Shown: positions 1 to 7,290 of the stretch, one piece after another | Layout: each line of letters opens with the position of its first letter | Position numbering within the stretch: the first letter of the stretch is position 1 | Source of the DNA: Rhodospirillaceae bacterium | GTDB lineage: Bacteria; Pseudomonadota; Alphaproteobacteria; Rhodospirillales; Rhodospirillaceae | Direction: 5' to 3' | Assembly (NCBI GenBank): GCA_016937315.1 | Contig: JAFGWD010000027.1 | Span: 1-9,951 of the forward strand | Length of the DNA: 9,951 bases | Notes under the pieces: generated by a model | The model's input: only the letters and a program-made list of their open reading frames with translations | Databases searched by the model: none | What the model was told of the DNA's origin: nothing | Made by a program: the position numbers and the translations under genes

Positions 1-2
1 AA

Positions 3-1820
3 GTTATCCAACAGGATCAAAATCGCGTCGATGTCGTGTTCGAAATCAATGAAGGCCCAGTGACCTACGTCCGTAAGATTTCGTTCAATGGCAACACGCA
101 CTATGACGATGCTAAACTACGGGACCAGATTCTGACCAAAGAAGAAGCTTGGTACCGTTTTCTCAGCAATATGGACACGTATGATCCGCAGCGTATGGCC
201 TTTGACAAGGAAAAGCTGCGGCGGTTTTACCTGACTCATGGCTATGCCGATTTTAATATTGTTTCGTCGGTGGCGGAGCTGTCGGTGGACCGCGAGTATT
301 TCTTTCTGACGTTCACGTTGGACGAGGGGGAGCGCTACAAGGTCGCCAAGATCAACATCGAGACGACTTTGCCGGAGCTTGATGATCCAAACGTTTTACG
401 TAAGGATCTCACCTTCGAGGAAGGGGTGTGGTACAACTCCGACGACGTGGAAAATACGGTACAGGCCTTGACCGATGCGGTGGGTGTCTTGGGATATGCC
501 TTCGTGGATGTCAAACCTGATATTCAGCGTGACCGCGAAAACCACACGATCAATCTGACCTTCCGCATTGACGAAGGGCCGCAGGTTTACGTCGATCGTA
601 TTGAAATTACCGGCAATTTACGGACCATGGATGAGGTCATTCGCCGCGAGTTTCGCTTGGTCGAAGGGGATCCCTTTAATAGCGCACGCCTACGCCGTAC
701 ACGGGAGCGACTCAACAACCTGAACTTCTTTAAGAAGGTGGATGTTACCACTGAACCATCGCCCACAGATCCCGATAAAGTGACCCTGAAGGTCAACGTT
801 GAGGAAAAATCCACCGGTCAAGTGATGATTGGGGCGGGGTATTCCAGCAATGACGGGGCCAAGATTCTGTTCGGTCTTGGTGAAAACAATTTGCTGGGCC
901 GTGGGCAGCAACTCAGCTTTAACGTCAGTCTTGCTGAGTCTGGGACCGAAGCGGATATTTCGTTTACCGAACCGTATTTCCTTGGTCGTGATCTGGCTGC
1001 TGGCTTTGATATCTTCCGTATTACCCGCGATTTGACGGATGAAAGTTCGTATGATTATCAGTCGACAGGAACGGGCTTGCGGATTGGTTACAGCTATTCG
1101 GAACATCTGCGGCATGCGTGGAAGTATACAATCCGCCAGGATGAGATCGAGAACGTTGAAAGTGATGCTTCGCAGTACATCAAGCAGCAAGAAGGGACCT
1201 CTATTCTTTCGCAGATTGGCCACAAACTGACCTACGATCGCCGTGATAATCGTTTAGAGCCGGCGGATGGGTATTTTCTTCAGGTTGGTAATGATCTGGC
1301 AGGCTTTGGCGGAGATGCACGGTTTTTCCGGACCAACCTGGCGGCGGGGCAGTACTTTACCCTTTCTGAAGGGTATGTGTTGGGCCTTACGGGAAATCTT
1401 GGCGCCATGTTTGGTATTGGTCGCGATGTGACGATCAGTCATCGCTACTTTAATGGCGGCGATAAAATGGTTCGCGGTTTTGCTTCTGCGGGTATCAGTC
1501 CTCGCGATAAGGCGACTGAGGATGCCTTAGGTGGAAATTGGAGCACCAACGAGAGTGCTGAGTTGCTTTTCCCATTGGGAACGCCTGAGGAATTGGGGCT
1601 GTCGGCTAAAGTCTTCATTGATGTGGGAACGATTGGTAAGTACGACAGCATGAAGGAAAGTGATGTTGATTATTCCAATTCCTTGCGTATGTCGATTGGC
1701 ACCGGGTTCATCTGGAAGTCGCCGATGGGGCCGATTAATTTGACCTTCGGGTTCCCGATCATGAAAGAATCTTTCGATAAAACGGAAGCGATCCAGTTTA
1801 ACTTTGGAACGAGGTTCTAG
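3..1820 (+). CDS. bamA: BamA, outer-membrane protein assembly factor (5'-truncated by window)
   Basis: BamA is the central Omp85-family subunit of the BAM complex, which folds and inserts beta-barrel proteins into the outer membrane. The frame is open from the first complete codon at base 3, so the gene begins upstream; the signal peptide and first POTRA domains are missing. What is visible is the end of one POTRA domain (the FEINEGP strand), three further POTRA domains at about 60-335, 340-585 and 590-815, then a 16-strand-type barrel from about 820 to the stop. Barrel hallmarks are TEPYFLG near 965, the conserved loop-6 VRGF motif at 1470-1481, and a C-terminal strand ending in FNFGTRF, with the terminal Phe of the beta-signal. 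The GTG at 36 is an internal Val, not the start. ompH follows after 4 bases, the usual alphaproteobacterial order. The assignment is firm; only the N-terminus is unknown. Confidence 0.97.
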   Translation, partial: VIQQDQNRVDVVFEINEGPVTYVRKISFNGNTHYDDAKLRDQILTKEEAWYRFLSNMDTYDPQRMAFDKEKLRRFYLTHGYADFNIVSSVAELSVDREYFFLTFTLDEGERYKVAKINIETTLPELDDPNVLRKDLTFEEGVWYNSDDVENTVQALTDAVGVLGYAFVDVKPDIQRDRENHTINLTFRIDEGPQVYVDRIEITGNLRTMDEVIRREFRLVEGDPFNSARLRRTRERLNNLNFFKKVDVTTEPSPTDPDKVTLKVNVEEKSTGQVMIGAGYSSNDGAKILFGLGENNLLGRGQQLSFNVSLAESGTEADISFTEPYFLGRDLAAGFDIFRITRDLTDESSYDYQSTGTGLRIGYSYSEHLRHAWKYTIRQDEIENVESDASQYIKQQEGTSILSQIGHKLTYDRRDNRLEPADGYFLQVGNDLAGFGGDARFFRTNLAAGQYFTLSEGYVLGLTGNLGAMFGIGRDVTISHRYFNGGDKMVRGFASAGISPRDKATEDALGGNWSTNESAELLFPLGTPEELGLSAKVFIDVGTIGKYDSMKESDVDYSNSLRMSIGTGFIWKSPMGPINLTFGFPIMKESFDKTEAIQFNFGTRF

Positions 1821-1824
1821 CGTT

Positions 1825-2427
1825 ATGTCGTTAAAATATGTGGCGACAGCTGTTGGTGCGGCAATTCTGTCCTGGGGGATGATCCTGATCCCAATGGCAG
1901 AGGCCGCCACCTCTGCCGCAAAACCCGCGCCCGTCATTCGTGTTGTCGATATTCAGGAAGTCATGGAAAAATCCACGGCGGTCCAGGGTATTCGTCGGGA
2001 ACTTGATGCGTATCGCAAAAAATATGATGATGAGTTTGCGGCTAAAGAAAAGGTCTTGAAGGACGAAGAACGCCAAATCGTCCGTCAACAGCCTTTGGTT
2101 GATGCTGCAGTTTATCGTGACAAAGTCCAAGAGTTTCAAAAGAAGTTTGCCTCTTTTCAACGGGAATTGAAGACTCGGCAACAATTGCTGCAAAATTCTT
2201 ATGCAACGGCATTGAATCAGGTCAGTCTGCAAGTGCAGAAAATTTGGGCTGCTGTTGCCGATGCTGAAGGGGCGACAGTGTTGTTGCCTCGAGGGCAGGT
2301 GCTGTTATTCAGTCCAGGGTATGACGTGACCAAGGATGTTATCGATCGTTTGAACAAAGCCCTTCCATCGGTGAAGTTCTCTAATCCGATGTCTCAAGAA
2401 TCGGCTTCCGGCTCCAAAAAGAAATAA
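1825..2427 (+). CDS. skp: OmpH/Skp-family periplasmic chaperone
   Basis: Predicted periplasmic chaperone of the OmpH/Skp family (17 kDa protein), which holds unfolded outer-membrane proteins on their way to BamA. The 200-residue product has a signal peptide: a Lys near the start, a hydrophobic core at about residues 6-24, and an AEA-A site giving cleavage after Ala27. The mature part opens with VIRVVDIQEVM, the first strand of the family, then a long charged Lys/Glu/Gln-rich helical stretch at about 57-145 that should form the coiled-coil tentacles. It closes with the strand pair TVLLPRGQVLLFSPGYDVT and a helix. The tail, residues 187-200, is Ser/Lys-rich and probably disordered. I chose the ATG at 1825 because it begins the signal peptide; the frame also runs open into the end of bamA. 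The ribosome site is weak (GAGG at 1811-1814), and the 4-base gap suggests coupling to bamA translation. Confidence 0.9.
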   Translation: MSLKYVATAVGAAILSWGMILIPMAEAATSAAKPAPVIRVVDIQEVMEKSTAVQGIRRELDAYRKKYDDEFAAKEKVLKDEERQIVRQQPLVDAAVYRDKVQEFQKKFASFQRELKTRQQLLQNSYATALNQVSLQVQKIWAAVADAEGATVLLPRGQVLLFSPGYDVTKDVIDRLNKALPSVKFSNPMSQESASGSKKK

Positions 2428-2445
2428 ATCTATCAGGAGAAATAC

Positions 2446-3471
2446 ATGACCGACTCCCGTTTCTTCCACCGGGCAGGGCCCTTTACTCTGGCTCAGCTCG
2501 CTGAAATCGGCGGAGGAACCCTGAGTGATGAGGGGATGGCGGACCGAATGATGACCGATGTCGCGCCGCTTTATCGCGCCGGGGTCGAGGATGTGAGCTT
2601 TCTTGATAACCGTAAGTATATTCAAGCCTTTGAGGCTTGTGAGGCGGGGGCTTGTGTGGTGCATCCCGACCTTGCCGACATGGCACCTAAAGGCATGGGG
2701 TTGATCCTCTCGCAGGAGCCATACCGTGCTTATGCCCTCATTGCACATGCTTTTTACCCGCAGGCTTTAACTGAGTCGGGGATATCTCCGCAGGCTGTGA
2801 TTCATCCGTCTGCGAAAATTGGGGCGGATGTTCTGATTGAGCCGGGCGCGGTTATTTGTGAACGTGCTGAAATTGGTGACCGTACCCGTATTTGTTCCAA
2901 TGCGGTCATTCGCGATGGCGTGGTGATCGGGGATGATTGCAATATCGGATCAAACGCTACCATCAGTCATGCCATCATTGGCAACAAGGTCTGGATCTAT
3001 TCCGGAGCTTCGATTGGTCAGGATGGGTTTGGGTTTGCCATGGGGCCAAAGGGGCACTTAAAGGTGCCCCAGTTGGGCCGTGTGATTATCCATGATGATG
3101 TGGAAATCGGTGCCAACACCACGATTGACCGTGGAGCCGGCCCGGATACGGTCATCGGCGAAGGGTGTCGTATCGACAATTTGGTGCAGATTGGACATAA
3201 CGTCGAATTGGGCCGTGGGTGTGTTCTGGTGGCCCAGGTTGGCATTTCCGGATCGACTCGTCTGGCCGATTTCGTTGTTGCGGCTGGACAGTCCGGCATT
3301 ACGGGGCATCTGAAAATCGGTGCGGGTGCACGGATTGGTGCACAATCTGGCGTAATGCGCGATGTTCCCGCTGGTCAGACGGTGATTGGATCTCCGGCCG
3401 TTCCTGCAAAGGAGCACTGGCGTCAGATCGGTATTGTCGAACGACTGGCGAAAAAGCACGGTGGCGTGTGA
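2446..3471 (+). CDS. lpxD: LpxD, UDP-3-O-(3-hydroxyacyl)glucosamine N-acyltransferase
   Basis: LpxD transfers a 3-hydroxyacyl chain from acyl carrier protein to the 2-amino group of UDP-3-O-acyl-glucosamine, the third step of lipid A synthesis, in the cytoplasm. The 341-residue product matches the usual length. The N-terminal 100 residues form the uridine-binding domain, including DVSFLDNRKY at about 49-58. Hexapeptide repeats of a left-handed beta-helix run from about 113 to 315 (for example IHPSAKIGADV, IGDDCNIGSN, IGANTTIDRG). A C-terminal helix follows the VIGSPAVPAKEHWRQ segment. His251 in IGHNVELG aligns with the catalytic His239 of E. coli LpxD, and GQDGFGFA at 191-198 is the conserved family motif. 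The start is decided by a good AGGAGA site at 2435-2440, five bases before the ATG. The gene lies 18 bases after ompH. A short perfect dyad inside the gene (3051-3070) looks incidental. Confidence 0.97.
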   Translation: MTDSRFFHRAGPFTLAQLAEIGGGTLSDEGMADRMMTDVAPLYRAGVEDVSFLDNRKYIQAFEACEAGACVVHPDLADMAPKGMGLILSQEPYRAYALIAHAFYPQALTESGISPQAVIHPSAKIGADVLIEPGAVICERAEIGDRTRICSNAVIRDGVVIGDDCNIGSNATISHAIIGNKVWIYSGASIGQDGFGFAMGPKGHLKVPQLGRVIIHDDVEIGANTTIDRGAGPDTVIGEGCRIDNLVQIGHNVELGRGCVLVAQVGISGSTRLADFVVAAGQSGITGHLKIGAGARIGAQSGVMRDVPAGQTVIGSPAVPAKEHWRQIGIVERLAKKHGGV

Positions 3472-3527
3472 ACGTGGCCGGGGCAAGAGGGATGGAAGAA
3501 CGCCTCCCGTTTGAGGAAAAAAACAAC

Positions 3528-3535
3528 GAGAAGGG
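3528..3535 (+). promoter_or_regulatory. Ribosome binding site choosing the fabZ start
   Basis: The purine-rich stretch GAGAAGGG ends ten bases before the ATG at 3546 and supports that codon as the fabZ start. A GTG directly before it (3543) is in frame and equally reachable. An in-frame ATG at 3492 would add 18 residues, but its only upstream purine run (AAGAGG) is almost touching the codon. Confidence 0.5.
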
Positions 3536-3545
3536 CCTTAATGTG

Positions 3546-4007
3546 ATGGCAGACGAGGGGCAAACCGCGAAGATTATTGATATTCAACGCATTCTGGAAA
3601 TGATCCCACATCGGTATCCGTTCGTTATGGTTGATCGGATTATAGATTTGGTGGTCGGAGAGAGCGCTGTTGGTCTCAAAAATGTCAGCATGAATGAACC
3701 GTTTTTTCTGGGGCATTTTCCAGGACACCCGGTTATGCCGGGCGTTCTGATCGTTGAGTCCATGGCGCAAACCGCTGCTGTTCTGGTGGTTGAAACCATG
3801 GGGCCGGAAGCAGAAGGCAAACTGGTTTATTTTATGAGTGTGGATGAGTGTCGTTTTCGGCGTCCGGTTGTGCCGGGGGATCAGTTGCATGTTCATGTGG
3901 TCCGCGAACGCCGGCGTGGTAACGTCTGGAAATTCAGGGGACAGGCCAAAGTCGATGGTCAAGTCGTTGCCGAAGCGGTGTTTGCCGCGATGATCATGGA
4001 CCATTGA
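3546..4007 (+). CDS. fabZ: FabZ, 3-hydroxyacyl-ACP dehydratase
   Basis: FabZ dehydrates (3R)-3-hydroxyacyl-ACP to trans-2-enoyl-ACP in type II fatty acid synthesis. It competes with LpxA and LpxD for the same 3-hydroxyacyl-ACP pool, which explains its place between their genes. The 153-residue product is a single hot-dog domain of normal length. It shows the N-terminal IPHRYPFVMVDR motif (20-31) and the active-site helix region with His57 in LGHFPGHP and Glu71 in LIVESMAQ, matching His54 and Glu68 of E. coli FabZ. The C-terminal half carries the FRRPVVPGDQL strand and the FRGQAKVDGQVVAEA segment typical of the family. The start at 3546 gives the family length. The 74-base gap after lpxD is the longest between adjacent genes in the operon and holds no terminator. 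lpxA begins one base after the stop, so the two are probably translationally coupled. Confidence 0.97.
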   Translation: MADEGQTAKIIDIQRILEMIPHRYPFVMVDRIIDLVVGESAVGLKNVSMNEPFFLGHFPGHPVMPGVLIVESMAQTAAVLVVETMGPEAEGKLVYFMSVDECRFRRPVVPGDQLHVHVVRERRRGNVWKFRGQAKVDGQVVAEAVFAAMIMDH

Positions 4008-4008
4008 T

Positions 4009-4812
4009 ATGGCGCACATTCATCCGACATCCGTAATTGATGCCAAGGCCTCCCTTGCTGATGATGTGGAAATCGGCCCGTTTTGTGTGGTTGGACCGGG
4101 AGTTGTCCTGCACTCTGGCGTGCGCTTGATTTCCCATGTCACTGTCGTCGGATTAACGGAGATCGGTGAGAAGACAGAGATTTACCCATTTGCTTCGATT
4201 GGGTTGCGTCCGCAGGATCTGAAATATCATGGAGAGCCGTCACGCTTGGTGATCGGGTGCCGCAATCAGATTCGTGAAGGTGTGACCATGAATCCAGGAA
4301 CCGAGGGGGGCGGTATGCTGACCCAAGTCGGTGATAATGGCCTGTTCATGGTTGGCGCACATGTTGCCCACGACTGTATTGTCGGTGACAATTGTATTTT
4401 TGCCAACAATGCAACCTTGGGCGGACATGTGGAAGTCGGTGATTTCGCGATCATCGGTGGGATCAGCGCGGTGCATCAATTTGTACGTATCGGCCAACAT
4501 GCGATGATTGGCGGGGCTTCGGCGTTGGAAAACGATGTCATTCCCTATGGCTCAGTTTTGGGCAATCGAGCGCACTTATGCGGATTGAATATCGTTGGTT
4601 TGAAACGCCGCAATTTCGGTCGCGAGACGATTCATACCTTGCGTCGTGCCTATCGGTTGCTTTTTGCACAAGAAGGCAACATGACCGAACGGGTCGAGGA
4701 TGTGGCCGGTCTGTTCAGCGATTGCGAGCCCGTTATGGAAATCGTGACCTTCATGCGCCAGAACACATCGCGCGGGATTTGCCAGCCAGGTGCCTTGGAT
4801 AAGGACGCTTGA
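4009..4812 (+). CDS. lpxA: LpxA, acyl-ACP--UDP-N-acetylglucosamine O-acyltransferase
   Basis: LpxA catalyses the first step of lipid A synthesis, moving a 3-hydroxyacyl chain from ACP to the 3-OH of UDP-GlcNAc in the cytoplasm. The 267-residue product (E. coli: 262) has a left-handed beta-helix of hexapeptide repeats over about residues 3-185, then a helical C-terminal domain beginning near NIVGLKRRNF. His121 in GAHVAHDC aligns with the catalytic base His125 of E. coli, and His118 with His122. Gly169 in MIGGAS aligns with Gly173, the residue that lets the E. coli enzyme accept 14-carbon chains, so a long-chain specificity is likely. The E. coli segment IHRGT is MNPGT here (94-98), so the His99 and Arg100 positions are Asn95 and Pro96. 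The gene starts one base after fabZ and leads into lpxI-lpxB after about 19 bases. Confidence 0.97.
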   Translation: MAHIHPTSVIDAKASLADDVEIGPFCVVGPGVVLHSGVRLISHVTVVGLTEIGEKTEIYPFASIGLRPQDLKYHGEPSRLVIGCRNQIREGVTMNPGTEGGGMLTQVGDNGLFMVGAHVAHDCIVGDNCIFANNATLGGHVEVGDFAIIGGISAVHQFVRIGQHAMIGGASALENDVIPYGSVLGNRAHLCGLNIVGLKRRNFGRETIHTLRRAYRLLFAQEGNMTERVEDVAGLFSDCEPVMEIVTFMRQNTSRGICQPGALDKDA

Positions 4813-4820
4813 GACTTTCC

Positions 4821-4826
4821 GGGTGA
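4821..4826 (+). promoter_or_regulatory. Ribosome binding site deciding the lpxI-lpxB start
   Basis: GGGTGA sits five bases before the ATG at 4832 and lies just past the lpxA stop. It favours 4832 over the alternative ATG at 4850, whose best upstream site (AGGA at 4835-4838) is 11 bases away. The choice changes only six N-terminal residues that precede the conserved LpxI domain. Confidence 0.4.
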
Positions 4827-4831
4827 ATCGG

Positions 4832-6865
4832 ATGCAGGATCAAAGCGTTATGACAAATAGAAAAATTGCGATCTTAGCCGGGGGAGGGGAACTTCCCCGG
4901 CTGCTTATTTCCGCATGTTTGGGACGAGGACGGGAGGTTTTTGTCCTGGCCATCGAAGGCCACGCAGATCCGGAAACGGTTGTTGGTCATCCTCATGCTT
5001 GGGTGCGAATCGGTGCTTTGGGTGAGGCCTTTCGTCTTTTGAAAGATGCTGAGGTGGGTGATGTGGTATTTGCTGGGTCGATCCGGCGGCCCTCTCTGTC
5101 CACCTTGCGCCCAGATGCACGGGGTGCTGCATTTTTGGCGCGGATTGGTAGCAAAGCGCTGGGTGATGACGGCCTGTTGCGTGCCATTGCAGCGGAGTTT
5201 CAAACGGAAGGTTTGCACTTGGTGGGTGCACATGAGGTCCTGGCTGATATCCTGGCGCAAGAAGGCGCTTATGGACACGTGCGCCCCACAAAGGAAGAGG
5301 AAACCGATATTGCGCGTGCCTTCGACGTGGCGAAGGGGCTGGGAGCCCTGGATGTTGGACAAGGCGCTGTGGCACAGCAAGGTCTGATTCTGGCTGTCGA
5401 AGGCGTTGAAGGCACGGATGCGATGCTGATGCGATGCGCCGATTTGCGCCGCGAGGGTCGTGGAGGCGTTCTTGTTAAGGTTTGCAAACCGGGACAAGAT
5501 CGCCGACTGGATCTGCCGACCATCGGTATTTCTACGGTTGAGACTGCGGCTGCTGCGGGATTGCGTGGCATTGCTATAGAGGCTGGTGCGGCTCTGGTTT
5601 TGGATGCCGATGCCGTGGGGCGGCGTGCTGATGAATTGGGCTTGTTTGTGGTCGGGCTTCCCGTGGTTTCCGATGTGCCTCTGGTCTATTTAGTTGCCGG
5701 AGAACCGTCTGGCGATATCCTTGGGGCGCGTTTGATGCGGGCCTTAAAGGAACGCACGGATGGCCATGTGCGCTTTGCCGGAGTGGGTGGCGAAAGCATG
5801 GCAGAGGAGGGATTCTCCTCTTTGTTCGCGCAGTCTGACATTGCGGTCATGGGGTTGGCCGAAGTGGTGCCTAAAATTCCAACCGTTTTACGCCGTGTAA
5901 AGGCTGTGACAGCGGATGTTTTGGCAAAAAAACCTGCCGTTGTGGTCACCATCGATTCTCTAGGGTTCAATGGTCGCGTGGCAAAGGCCTTGATCGCGGC
6001 AAAGAGTCGCATTCCGCGTGTTCATTATGTGGCACCGATGGTTTGGGCTTGGAAACCAAAACGCGCCCGCGTCGTGGCACGATTGTTCGACCACCTGATG
6101 TGTTTGTTGGCCTTTGAACCACCTTATTTCGAAGCGTGGGGGATGCCCACCACTCATGTTGGTCACCCGGTTATAGAAGGGGGGGCAGGAGCCGGTGACG
6201 GGAGGGGGTTTCGGGAGCGCCACGGCATCGCATCGGAGGCGCGTCTGATCTGTCTTCTGCCGGGATCACGCCGCAACGAAGTTATCCGCATGTTACCCAT
6301 ATTTCAGCGGGCGGTTGATCTTCTCCGGGAAAAACATCCAGATTTGCAGATTGTTTTGCCAACCGTCGCGACGGTTGCGGATCATGTTCTGGATGCTACG
6401 CGTTCCTGGTCTCTTCCTCCCCATATTGTGTATGGCGAGGCCGAGCGTTGGAACGCCTTTGCCGCGAGTGATGGTGCCCTGGCAACCTCAGGAACGGTTT
6501 CCCTGGAACTGGCACGTGCGCGGGTGCCTTTTGTTATCGGATATCGTGCGGCCCCGCTTTCCGCATGGTTGGTTAGACGGTTGATTTCCATTCGTTATGC
6601 AACGCTTTTGAACCATGTGTCCGATCACATGGTGGTGCCGGAATTCTTGCAACGAGATTGTACGCCAGAGGCTTTGTTCAAAGCTCTGGATCATTTGATG
6701 TGTGATGAGGCAGCTCGGTCGGCGTTCCTCTCTGAGACCGAAGTGGCGTTGATGTCACTGGTCGGGCCGTTTCCACGCCCCAGTTTGGTCGCCGCAGATG
6801 TTGTGGCACGGATGGCCGGTATTGCGGAGAAACGGAACGTTTCCCATATGGACGTTTCTCACTGA
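4832..6865 (+). CDS. LpxI-LpxB fusion: UDP-2,3-diacylglucosamine hydrolase / lipid-A-disaccharide synthase
   Basis: One 677-residue frame joins two consecutive lipid A enzymes. Residues 1 to about 276 are a complete LpxI: a nucleotide-binding-like start IAILAGGGELP (12-22), FAGSIRRPSL, RPTKEEETDI, and the strongly conserved KPGQDRRLDLPTIG from residue 219. LpxI cleaves UDP-2,3-diacylglucosamine to lipid X and UMP. From about residue 277 follows a complete LpxB (GT19, GT-B fold): AGEPSGD (289-295), GVGGESM, VMGLAEV, HYVAPMVWAWKPKRA, LPGSRRNE (476-483) and ATSGTVSLE (551-559). It joins lipid X to a second UDP-diacylglucosamine. Each half has the length of its free-standing homologues, leaving a linker of only a few residues (LPVVSDV at 5657-5677). 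No in-frame ATG precedes the LpxB motif AGEPSGD, so separate LpxB translation would need a GTG or TTG. The start could also be 4850. Domain identities are firm; bifunctionality is inferred. Confidence 0.93.
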   Translation: MQDQSVMTNRKIAILAGGGELPRLLISACLGRGREVFVLAIEGHADPETVVGHPHAWVRIGALGEAFRLLKDAEVGDVVFAGSIRRPSLSTLRPDARGAAFLARIGSKALGDDGLLRAIAAEFQTEGLHLVGAHEVLADILAQEGAYGHVRPTKEEETDIARAFDVAKGLGALDVGQGAVAQQGLILAVEGVEGTDAMLMRCADLRREGRGGVLVKVCKPGQDRRLDLPTIGISTVETAAAAGLRGIAIEAGAALVLDADAVGRRADELGLFVVGLPVVSDVPLVYLVAGEPSGDILGARLMRALKERTDGHVRFAGVGGESMAEEGFSSLFAQSDIAVMGLAEVVPKIPTVLRRVKAVTADVLAKKPAVVVTIDSLGFNGRVAKALIAAKSRIPRVHYVAPMVWAWKPKRARVVARLFDHLMCLLAFEPPYFEAWGMPTTHVGHPVIEGGAGAGDGRGFRERHGIASEARLICLLPGSRRNEVIRMLPIFQRAVDLLREKHPDLQIVLPTVATVADHVLDATRSWSLPPHIVYGEAERWNAFAASDGALATSGTVSLELARARVPFVIGYRAAPLSAWLVRRLISIRYATLLNHVSDHMVVPEFLQRDCTPEALFKALDHLMCDEAARSAFLSETEVALMSLVGPFPRPSLVAADVVARMAGIAEKRNVSHMDVSH

Positions 6866-6868
6866 ATT

Positions 6869-6873
6869 AAGGA
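6869..6873 (+). promoter_or_regulatory. Ribosome binding site of gloA
   Basis: AAGGA six bases before the ATG at 6880. It lies wholly in the 14-base gap after the lpxI-lpxB stop, so gloA has its own initiation site within the operon. Confidence 0.6.
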
Positions 6874-6879
6874 CACATA

Positions 6880-7269
6880 ATGTGTAATCGTTTGTTGCAT
6901 ACGATGATTCGGGTCTTAGATCTGGATGCTTCCATTGCCTTTTATACAACCCATCTGGGAATGCGGGTGTTGCGTCGTAACGACTATGAAAGTGGGCGGT
7001 TTTCATTGGTTTTCGTTGGCTATGGCGATGAATCTGAAGACGCGGTTCTGGAACTCACCCACAACTGGGATCAAACAGAACCTTACGAAACAGGAACCGG
7101 ATTTGGTCACTTCGCGATTGGCGTGCCTGATGTTTATGCGGCTTGTGATGCCATGCGTGCGGCGGGGGTGAAAATCACCCGCGAACCAGGGCCGATGCAA
7201 GGCAGCGCAACGGTGCTTGCCTTTGTCGAAGATCCCGATGGTTATAAAATCGAGCTATTGAACGCTTGA
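6880..7269 (+). CDS. gloA: GloA, glyoxalase I (lactoylglutathione lyase)
   Basis: Glyoxalase I isomerises the hemithioacetal of methylglyoxal and glutathione to S-lactoylglutathione, the first step of methylglyoxal detoxification in the cytosol. The 129-residue product has two beta-alpha-beta-beta-beta modules of the vicinal oxygen chelate fold. It closely follows E. coli GloA: LLHTMIRVLDLDASIAFYT at the start, LVFVGYGDES, and the C-terminal AFVEDPDGYKIELL. The four metal ligands are visible as His7, Glu58, His77 and Glu125, matching His5, Glu56, His74 and Glu122 of E. coli. The short form, without the inserts of the longer zinc enzymes, suggests the Ni/Co-activated class. It starts 14 bases after lpxI-lpxB and ends 21 bases before a strong terminator, so it is probably the last gene of the transcript. 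Its role has no evident link to lipid A. Confidence 0.95.
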   Translation: MCNRLLHTMIRVLDLDASIAFYTTHLGMRVLRRNDYESGRFSLVFVGYGDESEDAVLELTHNWDQTEPYETGTGFGHFAIGVPDVYAACDAMRAAGVKITREPGPMQGSATVLAFVEDPDGYKIELLNA

Positions 7270-7290
7270 GTTTGTGCGTTCACGTAAAAC

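Noticed and set aside
36..38. GTG at 36 as the bamA start
   Set aside because: The frame is open upstream to the window edge and the protein already lies at the end of a POTRA domain, so this is an internal Val codon.
690..1223. 177-codon open frame on the minus strand opposite bamA
   Set aside because: Antisense to the bamA POTRA5/barrel region; no family resemblance.
3051..3070. Perfect 7-bp GC-rich dyad with six-base loop inside lpxD
   Set aside because: No T run follows, it sits in conserved coding sequence (GHLKVPQ), and termination here would cut the operon; likely chance.
3219..3545. In-frame upstream extension of fabZ into lpxD
   Set aside because: The extension reads through lpxD in another frame and gives Cys/Trp-rich nonsense; FabZ homology and length begin at 3546.
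3423..4019. 198-codon open frame on the minus strand opposite fabZ
   Set aside because: Antisense to fabZ with its conserved catalytic residues; His/Asn-rich translation without recognisable motifs.
4874..5497. 207-codon open frame on the minus strand opposite lpxI
   Set aside because: Antisense to a conserved LpxI domain; no motifs and no initiation signal.
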